A stretch of 7,815 nucleotides of DNA from Alphaproteobacteria bacterium (GTDB lineage: Bacteria; Pseudomonadota; Alphaproteobacteria; RS24), in the NCBI GenBank assembly GCA_029248825.1, contig JAQWIP010000150.1:1-7815 (forward strand), given 5' to 3'. Below are positions 1 to 5,918 of the stretch, piece by piece; positions within the stretch are counted from its first letter, which is position 1; every line of letters begins with the position of its first letter. The translations under genes were made by a program, and so were the position numbers. Below the pieces are notes generated by a model, which made no database searches, was not told the DNA's origin, and saw nothing but the letters and a program-made list of their open reading frames with translations.

Positions 1-3
1 TGT

Positions 4-25
4 GTAAACTTTTTTACTTTAATAT
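4..25 (+). promoter_or_regulatory. Possible aceA promoter/operator region
   Basis: The first 70 bases are AT-rich and hold no gene. A TAATAT hexamer at 20-25 resembles a sigma-70 -10 box; its -35 box would fall at or beyond the left edge, so the promoter cannot be confirmed. Just upstream, GTAAA (4-8) and TTTAC (13-17) form an inverted repeat around a 4-base spacer, which could be an operator or chance in AT-rich DNA. If the -10 is real, transcription would start near base 32 and give a leader of about 78 bases. Confidence 0.25.
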
Positions 26-97
26 TTTCAATAGCTTGGGATTCACTCGACAAGGCGCTGTCATGGTTGTATGTCCACATCAACGAAACCCTTATAT

Positions 98-102
98 GAG
101 GA
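98..102 (+). promoter_or_regulatory. Ribosome binding site of aceA (decides the start)
   Basis: GAGGA lies 7 bases before the ATG at 110. The in-frame ATG at 71 has only a weak AAGGCG 13 bases upstream, so 110 is the better start. Confidence 0.7.
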
Positions 103-109
103 TATAGTG

Positions 110-1714
110 ATGACGAAATACAGTGAACTCGTAGCTCAAAAAGCTGCAACGATCAAAACCGTTGGGTCTGCTTGGGCTGCCATTAACCCAGAATATGCTG
201 CCCGCATGGAAGTTCAAAACCGCTTTAAAACCGGTCTGGACGTGGCGCGCTACACAGCCGATATCATGCGCAAAGATATGGCCGATTATGATGGCGACAG
301 CAGCCAATACACGCAGTCTTTGGGTTGCTGGCATGGTTTCACCGCACAGCAAATGATGATGGCTGTGAAACGTCACCGCAAAACCACTGATAAATCTTAC
401 GTCTATCTGTCCGGTTGGATGGTCGCCGCGCTTCGCTCTGAGTTTGGCCCTCTGCCAGATCAGTCGATGCATGAGAAAACGTCGGTCGCAAGCCTCATCG
501 AAGAAATTTACACTTTCTTGCGTCAAGCCGATGCGCGCGAATTGCGTCATCTGTTTGTTGACCTCGACGATGCGCGCGCCAATGGCGGCGATGTCGACGC
601 GGCTCTAGCAGCTATCGACAATCACGAAACCCACGTTGTGCCGATTATTGCCGACATTGATGCGGGCTTTGGTAACGAAGAAGCGACTTACTTGCTGGCC
701 AAGAAAATGATCGAAGCTGGCGCGTGCTGCATCCAAATTGAAAACCAAGTGTCGGACGCCAAACAGTGCGGCCACCAAGATGGTAAAGTAACCGTGCCGC
801 ACGAAGACTTCATCTCGAAAATTAACGCTGTGCGTTATGCTTTCCTCGAGCTGGGTGTCGACAATGGCATCATCGTGGCTCGTACCGATAGTCTCGGCGC
901 TGGCCTGACCCAAAAAATCCCTGTGTCGGCAACGCCTGGCGACATGGCCGACCAATATAACGCCTTCTTGCAACTCGAAGAAGTCTCTGACCTGTCTGGC
1001 ATCAAGCAAGGCGAGCAAGTGATTACGCAAGGCGGCAAAACAATGAAACCTGTGCGTCTGCCAAATGGCCTTTATGCGTTTAAAGACGGCACAGGCGAAG
1101 ATCGTTGTGTTCTCGATTGTATCACGGCACTGGAAAACGGCGCCGATCTTTTGTGGATTGAAACCGAGAAGCCAAATGTGGCGCAAATCGGCGGCATGGT
1201 CTCGCGCATTCGCGAAGCCATTCCAAACGCCAAATTGGTTTACAACAACTCACCAAGCTTTAACTGGACACTCAACTTCCGCAACCAAGTGCATGCAGAA
1301 TGGGTAGCGGCTGGTAAAGACGTATCGGCTTATCCAGATCCAGCTTCCGAGCCTACAGGTCTGATGAACGTGAAGTTCGACGATAGCGAGCTGGCAGCTG
1401 AAGCGGATATGAAAGTGCAAACTTTCCAAGCCGATGGCGCGCGCGAAGCGGGTATCTTCCACCACCTCATCACTCTGCCGACCTATCACGATACGGCTTT
1501 GGGTACGGATGTTCTGTCGGAAGGCTACTTCGGCGACTTGGGCATGTTGGCCTATGTGCGCGATGTGCAGCGTAAAGAAATCCGTCGTGGCATGGCTTCG
1601 GTCAAGCACCAAGATTTGGCCGGTTCGAACATTGGCGATGATCACAAAGAGTATTTCTCCGGTGACATGGCTCTATTGGCTTCGGGTGAAGACAACACGA
1701 TGAACCAGTTCTAG
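110..1714 (+). CDS. aceA: Isocitrate lyase, long (~530 aa) bacterial form
   Basis: This cytosolic enzyme splits isocitrate into glyoxylate and succinate, the first step of the glyoxylate bypass used for growth on acetate or fatty acids. From the ATG at 110 it is 534 residues; an ATG at 71 would add 13 residues but has a poorer ribosome binding site. Visible landmarks are the YLSGWMVAA segment, the metal-site loop ADIDAGFGN (about 181-189), the active-site loop KQCGH (218-222, catalytic Cys220), NNSPSFNW (379-386) and a C-terminus ending MNQF. KQCGH in place of the E. coli KKCGH, together with the length (E. coli is about 434 residues), suggests the longer form known from Pseudomonas and relatives. 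Its codon use (many GCT, CCA, GGT and CGT) differs from the other genes here and fits high expression or a separate origin. It is followed by a strong terminator, so it is probably transcribed alone. The identification is secure; the subfamily is inferred from memory. Confidence 0.96.
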   Translation: MTKYSELVAQKAATIKTVGSAWAAINPEYAARMEVQNRFKTGLDVARYTADIMRKDMADYDGDSSQYTQSLGCWHGFTAQQMMMAVKRHRKTTDKSYVYLSGWMVAALRSEFGPLPDQSMHEKTSVASLIEEIYTFLRQADARELRHLFVDLDDARANGGDVDAALAAIDNHETHVVPIIADIDAGFGNEEATYLLAKKMIEAGACCIQIENQVSDAKQCGHQDGKVTVPHEDFISKINAVRYAFLELGVDNGIIVARTDSLGAGLTQKIPVSATPGDMADQYNAFLQLEEVSDLSGIKQGEQVITQGGKTMKPVRLPNGLYAFKDGTGEDRCVLDCITALENGADLLWIETEKPNVAQIGGMVSRIREAIPNAKLVYNNSPSFNWTLNFRNQVHAEWVAAGKDVSAYPDPASEPTGLMNVKFDDSELAAEADMKVQTFQADGAREAGIFHHLITLPTYHDTALGTDVLSEGYFGDLGMLAYVRDVQRKEIRRGMASVKHQDLAGSNIGDDHKEYFSGDMALLASGEDNTMNQF

Positions 1715-1737
1715 GTTTCTCCAAATAATTTTGAAGA

Positions 1738-1772
1738 GGGCTCGCAGGCAGATGTGCTTGCGGGCCCTTTTT
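1738..1772 (+). terminator. Rho-independent terminator after aceA
   Basis: A 13-bp stem (1738-1750 with 1755-1767, including two G-U pairs) closes a GATG loop and is followed by five T at 1768-1772. It starts 23 bases after the aceA stop codon. It separates aceA from the rraA-like gene, although some read-through is possible because only 41 bases remain before that gene's start. Confidence 0.88.
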
Positions 1773-1813
1773 CGTTTATAAAGAGAAACAGTTTATTTTA
1801 AGGAGCGCGCCGC

Positions 1814-2302
1814 ATGACCCAAGATATAATGACCACCGACCTATCCGATGCCCATGCGGGGGCTTTGCAATATCTGGCGCCGACCTATCGAGATTTCGGC
1901 GGCCGCGTGAGCTTTCACGGCCCCGCCAAAACGCTTCTGACTTTTGAAGACAACACCAAAGTGCGCGCCGCCGTGCAAACCGCTGGCGAAGGGCGCGTGC
2001 TGGTGGTCGATGGCGGCGGGTCGATGGAGTGCGCTTTATTTGGTGGAAACCTCGCCAAATTGGCTGCGGATAACGGTTGGGCGGGCATTGTCATTCACGG
2101 CTGCGTGCGCGACCAAGCCGAATTAAAGGCCGAGGCTGTGGGCATAAAAGCGCTGGCCAGCCATCCGAAAAAAAGCGAGAAACGCGACCTCGGCACTTAT
2201 GACGAAGTGTTGACATTTTCTGGCGTAACCATCCGACCTGGCGATTATATCTATGCCGATGAAGACGGCGTGGTGATATCCGCCGAAGCGCTTTCGGTTT
2301 AA
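1814..2302 (+). CDS. RraA-like / 4-hydroxy-4-methyl-2-oxoglutarate aldolase-fold protein
   Basis: A 162-residue protein, the typical length for bacterial RraA. An AAGGAG 8 bases before the ATG supports the start. Family landmarks are FGGRVSFHGPAKT near the N-terminus, FEDNTKVR, GRVLVVDGGGS, NGWAGIVIHGCVRD and GVTIRPGDYIYADEDGVV near the C-terminus. The family includes E. coli RraA, which binds RNase E and inhibits RNA decay, and metal-dependent aldolases that release pyruvate from HMG or decarboxylate oxaloacetate. The aldolases carry a D-X20-R-D motif. Here the Arg-Asp pair is present (Arg99, Asp100), but the aligned acidic position is Gly78, so neither activity can be assigned safely. E. 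coli RraA, as I recall it, has Arg-Gln there instead. The gene follows the aceA terminator and converges on the HupE-like gene 15 bases away. Family membership is secure; function is open. Confidence 0.9.
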   Translation: MTQDIMTTDLSDAHAGALQYLAPTYRDFGGRVSFHGPAKTLLTFEDNTKVRAAVQTAGEGRVLVVDGGGSMECALFGGNLAKLAADNGWAGIVIHGCVRDQAELKAEAVGIKALASHPKKSEKRDLGTYDEVLTFSGVTIRPGDYIYADEDGVVISAEALSV

Positions 2303-2307
2303 GCCAA

Positions 2308-2335
2308 TTGCGGGCGGCTACAGCAACGCCCGCGA
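2308..2335. terminator. Possible stem-loop between converging rraA-like and hupE-like genes
   Basis: GCGGGCG (2310-2316) and CGCCCGC (2327-2333) form a perfect 7-bp GC stem, extendable by a G-U and an A-U pair, with a 10-base loop containing the hupE-like stop codon. It is the only obvious structure at this convergent junction. No T-run follows on either strand, so it is not a classical intrinsic terminator; it may only shield 3' ends. Confidence 0.35.
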
Positions 2336-3568
2336 GATAAATAGATATAAGCCAAAGGCGGTCAGCCCGCTGGCGGCGATGTCGCGATAGCGGATTTGAT
2401 ATTTGGCTAAACTCGGAAGCTCGTCCAAGAGAATCGGCACGACCAAGAAGGCCGGCACTAAGACCAGCAATTGCCCCATTTCTACCCCAAGGTTGAAGCT
2501 GAATAAGCCCATTACCAAATGCCCGCTCGGTAGTCCGATGTCGGTCAGCAATCCGGCAAAGCCGAAGCCATGGATAAAGCCAAAAGCCAAAGTCATGGCT
2601 GGGGCATAGCGGTGAATGGCGGCGGGGCCGTCGATGAGCAGGCCATAGCACAAGCAAAAAAGCATTAACCCAGCCCAAGCGCCGAGCGGGAAAACACTGC
2701 CCGTGAAGATGGTGACGCCCGAGGCGATGAATAAAATCACCGCCGCCACAACGCCGCTGCGCGCCATTAAATTGGCGCGGCTCAAAATCGGCTCGGCCGC
2801 CACCAAAGCGATGGAAGCGCCGATAAGGGCTTCGACGACATGGCTGTTCGGCACCACCCACCCAAGGGTCGCCATGGCCAAAGTGGCGCTATGGCCGAGC
2901 GTAAAACCGCTCACCAAATACAGCGCGCGCCGCCGCGTGGTCGCCACCAGCAAGAGGCAAAAAACAAAAGCCAGATGGTCATAGCCCGTTAAAATATGGC
3001 TCACGCCGAGCCAGAAATAATTCTGAAACACCTCGCCGACTTGCGTCTCGCCCACCAGAGCCCCCGCCGCATTGGCGCGAATGACGTGATAACGCTGGGT
3101 GGCGGTGAATAAAATCTCATTGGCGTGGGCTTGGGATTTATCGGCCTTTAGGCCAAAGCGAGCGAAATGCACATGGCTGCGTGCCAAATCGAAAAAAGCA
3201 TTGTTTTCGACCCGAATGCCAGAGCTGGCGTCATAGCATTGAAACGCGCCCGCAACGCGAATGTAACTGGCGCGGGCGGGGGCTTTGGCAAATGGGGTGC
3301 TGATTTTGCAGGCCATATTCATCTGGCTGAGACGCAATTTGGCGCTCACATGAGCGGCCAATGTATCGCTGAGATTGGCATGGGTTTGCACGCCAGGCAA
3401 AAGCGTGACATCGCGCGCCGGCGCCGTAAAGCTAACCGACAGCGTCTCGCCATCCCAAAGGAAATTTGAAAAACTAAGGCTCTTATTATGCGCCTCGAGC
3501 GACTGCCAAGGCACACAGACCACGGCGAGGATAAAAAGCAGAGCGAGGGTTTTTATCACCCGAGTCAT
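2318..3568 (-). CDS. HupE/UreJ-type membrane protein with periplasmic N-terminal domain
   Basis: A 416-residue protein. The ATG at 3568 overlaps the stop of the upstream gene (ATGA), so the two are probably translationally coupled; a longer frame up to 3637 would add 23 basic residues before the signal peptide and is unlikely. Residues 1-26 form a signal peptide (MTRVIKT, then a hydrophobic stretch ending SLEA before His27). Residues 27 to about 180 look like an exported soluble domain with two cysteines (87 and 111) that could form a disulfide. From about 181 there are roughly seven membrane segments with the motifs of HupE/UreJ proteins: HILTGYDH (191-198), FTLGHS (His226), FGFIHGFGFAG (His333) and FNLGVEMGQ (Glu363). 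HupE and UreJ are linked to nickel uptake for hydrogenase and urease, but no such enzyme is encoded here, so the metal and transport direction are unknown. A membrane metal-handling role is inferred. Confidence 0.85.
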   Translation of the reverse strand: MTRVIKTLALLFILAVVCVPWQSLEAHNKSLSFSNFLWDGETLSVSFTAPARDVTLLPGVQTHANLSDTLAAHVSAKLRLSQMNMACKISTPFAKAPARASYIRVAGAFQCYDASSGIRVENNAFFDLARSHVHFARFGLKADKSQAHANEILFTATQRYHVIRANAAGALVGETQVGEVFQNYFWLGVSHILTGYDHLAFVFCLLLVATTRRRALYLVSGFTLGHSATLAMATLGWVVPNSHVVEALIGASIALVAAEPILSRANLMARSGVVAAVILFIASGVTIFTGSVFPLGAWAGLMLFCLCYGLLIDGPAAIHRYAPAMTLAFGFIHGFGFAGLLTDIGLPSGHLVMGLFSFNLGVEMGQLLVLVPAFLVVPILLDELPSLAKYQIRYRDIAASGLTAFGLYLFISRALL

Positions 3569-4524
3569 TCGCGCGCGCCTGCTTCGCTTTTTGGAGCATC
3601 GGGCGCCAGCACAATATCGGCGCGCGCGCGCAGCCAATCGAGATATTCGCGCAACGTCTTATCATCGCGCTGATGGCGCACGGCATCGACGATTTGCAGG
3701 CGAATGGTTTCAAAGGCTGGCGGCTTGCCAGGCTGATTGCGAATAATCTTCAAAAAATGCCATCCGGTCGGCCCCGCCAGAGCATCGGAAATCGAGCCTT
3801 GTGGCAGACGGCTGGCCGATTGGGTCAACTCGGGGCCGAGATAATCGGTCATCTTCGGCGGCGTTAGCATGACCCTTGGCAGCGGCGGCAAAATCTCTGT
3901 GCCGAAAGTCTCGCGGGCTTGGGAAAACGCCATACCGCCGCGCAAAGCAGTACGAATTTCGTCGAGCTTTTCGGTCATCTCTGGCGATTGGCGCGGCTCC
4001 ATATAAGGCACGAAAATACGCGACACTTGCAACCGATTGGCTGGCGTGAAACGGGCTTTGTTTTCATTATAAAAGCGGCGCAAATTGGCTTCGCTTAACG
4101 CGTCCGAGCCTTTTTGCGCCAACACAAATTCGATGACCGCCATGGCCACGGCTTTGCGCACGGCGGCATCGCCTTCCAGCAGGCCAATTTCGAGGCCGCG
4201 CTGCACCAAGAGTTCTTCTTCGATGAGGCGGTCGAGAACGAGTTTTTTATCGGCCGCCGTGGGGGCTTTGTTTTTATCCGACAGCAAAGCCTGATAGGCG
4301 CCAGCAAATTCGGTGCGGTCGATATGTTGTTGGTTCACTTTGGCGATGGCGCCGTCATTCGACAAGCGCTTGCGGTCGCTCGGCGTGGCCGTGACCACGG
4401 CGATGAACAGGCCCAAAAGAGCGCCAGCGAGCAGCAGTCGCTCCGCGCGTTTGGCAGCGGTGGTTTTGTCTATGGCCACGCCCTTATCGTCTCGGGGCGG
4501 TTTACTCGGATTACTTGTCGTCAT
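3565..4524 (-). CDS. Membrane-anchored SurA/parvulin-like peptidylprolyl isomerase, divergent
   Basis: A 319-residue protein. The ATG at 4524 is chosen because the longer frame, up to 4716, would run over the divergent pgi start; its ribosome binding site is weak. The N-terminus (1-28) is polar and basic, followed by one membrane segment (about 29-47), which predicts a cytoplasmic tail and a periplasmic body. Residues 58-160 resemble the helical chaperone part of SurA/PpiD-like proteins (GAIAKVNQQHIDRTEF, then KKLVLDRLIEEELLVQRGLE). Residues 165-263 resemble a PpiC/parvulin domain ending PQGSISDALAGPTGWHFLKI. The usual first His (as in SHILV) is replaced by SRIFV (169-172), and the GGDLG segment is not recognisable, so isomerase activity is doubtful; a chaperone role is possible. 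It is the first gene of an operon with the HupE-like protein, perhaps helping to fold it. Family is likely; activity uncertain. Confidence 0.8.
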   Translation of the reverse strand: MTTSNPSKPPRDDKGVAIDKTTAAKRAERLLLAGALLGLFIAVVTATPSDRKRLSNDGAIAKVNQQHIDRTEFAGAYQALLSDKNKAPTAADKKLVLDRLIEEELLVQRGLEIGLLEGDAAVRKAVAMAVIEFVLAQKGSDALSEANLRRFYNENKARFTPANRLQVSRIFVPYMEPRQSPEMTEKLDEIRTALRGGMAFSQARETFGTEILPPLPRVMLTPPKMTDYLGPELTQSASRLPQGSISDALAGPTGWHFLKIIRNQPGKPPAFETIRLQIVDAVRHQRDDKTLREYLDWLRARADIVLAPDAPKSEAGARE

Positions 4525-4558
4525 GGCCGGTAATCTAGCGATTGCGGCGCAAACTGCA

Positions 4559-4592
4559 AGCCTTTCGCGGAGCTTTTGGTGAGCCTTTCGCG
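4559..4592. repeat. 11-bp direct repeat in the divergent intergenic region
   Basis: AGCCTTTCGCG occurs at 4559-4569 and again, identical, at 4582-4592. The copies start 23 bp apart, about two helical turns, so a protein could bind both on one face. The second copy runs into the palindrome TTCGCGAA (4587-4594). The position, between the divergent parvulin-like gene and pgi, suits a regulator site, but no regulator is known and GC-rich repeats can arise by chance. Confidence 0.45.
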
Positions 4593-4617
4593 AACGCCCC
4601 GCTTGGGCATTGGTAAA

Positions 4618-4660
4618 CGCACGAAGGGCTGGTAAGATGGCGCCTCTTACGCTTCGTGCG
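4618..4660 (+). promoter_or_regulatory. Large imperfect hairpin in the pgi leader
   Basis: An outer 9-bp perfect stem pairs CGCACGAAG (4618-4626) with CTTCGTGCG (4652-4660). An inner 6-bp stem pairs GTAAGA (4632-4637) with TCTTAC (4645-4650) around a 7-base loop, TGGCGCC. The stems are separated by an asymmetric internal loop of five bases on one side and one on the other. The structure ends 7 bases before the pgi ribosome binding site. No T-run follows, so it is not an intrinsic terminator. It could be a leader RNA element, a protein-binding palindrome or a dispersed repeat. Confidence 0.6.
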
Positions 4661-4667
4661 AAACCTT

Positions 4668-4673
4668 GGAGGG
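4668..4673 (+). promoter_or_regulatory. Ribosome binding site of pgi (decides the start)
   Basis: GGAGGG lies 5 bases before the ATG at 4679. A frame-compatible upstream ATG at 4610 has no comparable site and would place the start before the hairpin. GTG at 4676 is in frame but too close to the site. Confidence 0.8.
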
Positions 4674-4678
4674 ATGTG

Positions 4679-5917
4679 ATGCAACAAGACCTGACCTGTG
4701 CGCTTTGCGCCACCACCCAGCCGCTTTATGAGGCGGCTTTGGCGGCATTGGCGCCCGCGCACGCGCGCTATCAGGCATCGCCCTTGCCGCATATGGCTTT
4801 GGCCGAAAAGCAGGCCGATGTGGCCGACATGCACCTTATGGCGCAGGCTTTGGCGCAAGATGGCGAGCGGATTATTATTCTGGGAACGGGCGGTTCGAGT
4901 TTGGGCGCGCAAGTTTTGGTGCAAGCGCAAGGCGCGCGTCCAACCGGCCCGGAGCTCATTTTTGCCGATAATCTCGATGCCGATAGTTTCGCTCAAATCT
5001 TGCAAGGCGAGATGGCGACGACGCGGTTTTTCGTGGTGTCCAAATCGGGCGGCACGGCCGAGACGATGATGCAATTGGGCGGCGCGCTTTTGGCGCTCGA
5101 GGCGGCAGGCGCCAAACCGTCTCGCCATATCGCGGGCATTGCAGGCAGCGGCGATACGGCGTTGCGGCGTTTGGCGCGCGCCTATGACTTTTCGCTGTTG
5201 GCGCATGAAAGCGACATTGGCGGTCGGTTTTCCGTGCTTACCAATGTGGGGCTTCTGCCCGCCATTTGGGCCGGATGCGCGCCAGAGGCGGTGCGCGCAG
5301 GGGCGCGAAAAACCATGGCAGGTCTGAACGGCGCGCCGCAAGATTTTGCACCGCTCAGAGGCGCGGCGCTTCATTTGGCGCATATGCAGGCGGGGCGAAA
5401 TATCAATGTGATGCTGCCCTATGCCGATGCGCTGGAGCGCTTGGCGTTTTGGTATCGCCAGCTTTGGGCCGAGAGCTTGGGCAAAAACGGCCATGGCTCG
5501 GTGCCGGTCAATGCGCTGGGGCCGGTCGATCAGCACTCGCAATTGCAGCTTTATTTAGATGGCCCCGACGATAAATTTTACACGCTTGTGACGCATGACA
5601 CGCGCGGCAAAGGCTGCCGCGTGCCAGATGGATTTTCGCAAGACCCCGATTTGGCCGCGCTGGTTGGCCATACGATGGGCAATCTGGTGGACGCCGAAGC
5701 GCGCGCCACCTTGCAGGTTCTAATCGATGCCAAACGCCCCGTGCGCCATATCGCGCTGGGCACAATAGATGACGAAAGCCTTGGCGAGCTGCTGATGCAG
5801 TTGCAGTTGGAGACGATTTACACCGCGGATGGCTTGGGCATAGACGCCTATTCGCAACCGGCCGTCGAGGCGGGTAAAATTCGCGCCAAGCAATATTTGC
5901 AAGATATGGCAGGTTGA
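4679..5917 (+). CDS. pgi: Glucose-6-phosphate isomerase, short form
   Basis: This cytosolic enzyme interconverts glucose 6-phosphate and fructose 6-phosphate. The protein is 412 residues, well below the roughly 550 of E. coli Pgi, but the catalytic landmarks are all present: the SIS-fold phosphate loop LGTGGSSLG (68-76), SKSGGTAET (121-129), GGRFS (181-185) leading into TNVGLLP, the likely catalytic-base Glu265 in WAESLGKNGHGS, the DQH motif (284-286) matching PGI signature sequences, and a C-terminal VEAGK with Lys400 in the place of the conserved active-site lysine. The protein therefore appears complete rather than truncated. The start follows a GGAGGG at 5 bases. mutL begins one base after the stop, so the two are co-transcribed, with no obvious functional link. 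Expression may be influenced by the hairpin at 4618-4660. A bifunctional mannose-6-phosphate activity is possible in short forms but cannot be read from the sequence. Confidence 0.93.
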   Translation: MQQDLTCALCATTQPLYEAALAALAPAHARYQASPLPHMALAEKQADVADMHLMAQALAQDGERIIILGTGGSSLGAQVLVQAQGARPTGPELIFADNLDADSFAQILQGEMATTRFFVVSKSGGTAETMMQLGGALLALEAAGAKPSRHIAGIAGSGDTALRRLARAYDFSLLAHESDIGGRFSVLTNVGLLPAIWAGCAPEAVRAGARKTMAGLNGAPQDFAPLRGAALHLAHMQAGRNINVMLPYADALERLAFWYRQLWAESLGKNGHGSVPVNALGPVDQHSQLQLYLDGPDDKFYTLVTHDTRGKGCRVPDGFSQDPDLAALVGHTMGNLVDAEARATLQVLIDAKRPVRHIALGTIDDESLGELLMQLQLETIYTADGLGIDAYSQPAVEAGKIRAKQYLQDMAG

Positions 5918-5918
5918 T

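Noticed and set aside
605..1186. Minus-strand open frame inside aceA
   Set aside because: It is fully antisense to a clear enzyme gene, has no recognisable domain and no convincing ribosome binding site.
1775..1796. TTTATAAA palindrome and repeated GTTTAT before the rraA-like gene
   Set aside because: Both are short and sit in an AT-rich 41-base gap where such matches are expected; a promoter here is possible but cannot be supported.
4618..4660. The pgi leader hairpin as a transcription terminator
   Set aside because: Neither side is followed by a T-run, and no upstream gene ends here because the flanking genes are divergent.
4610..4678. Upstream extension of Pgi to the ATG at 4610
   Set aside because: The ATG at 4679 has an ideal GGAGGG 5 bases upstream, whereas the one at 4610 has no such site and its extra residues do not resemble Pgi.
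4525..4716. Upstream extension of the parvulin-like protein by 64 residues
   Set aside because: It would run through the pgi leader hairpin and start codon, and it would put an unrelated basic sequence before a normal membrane anchor.
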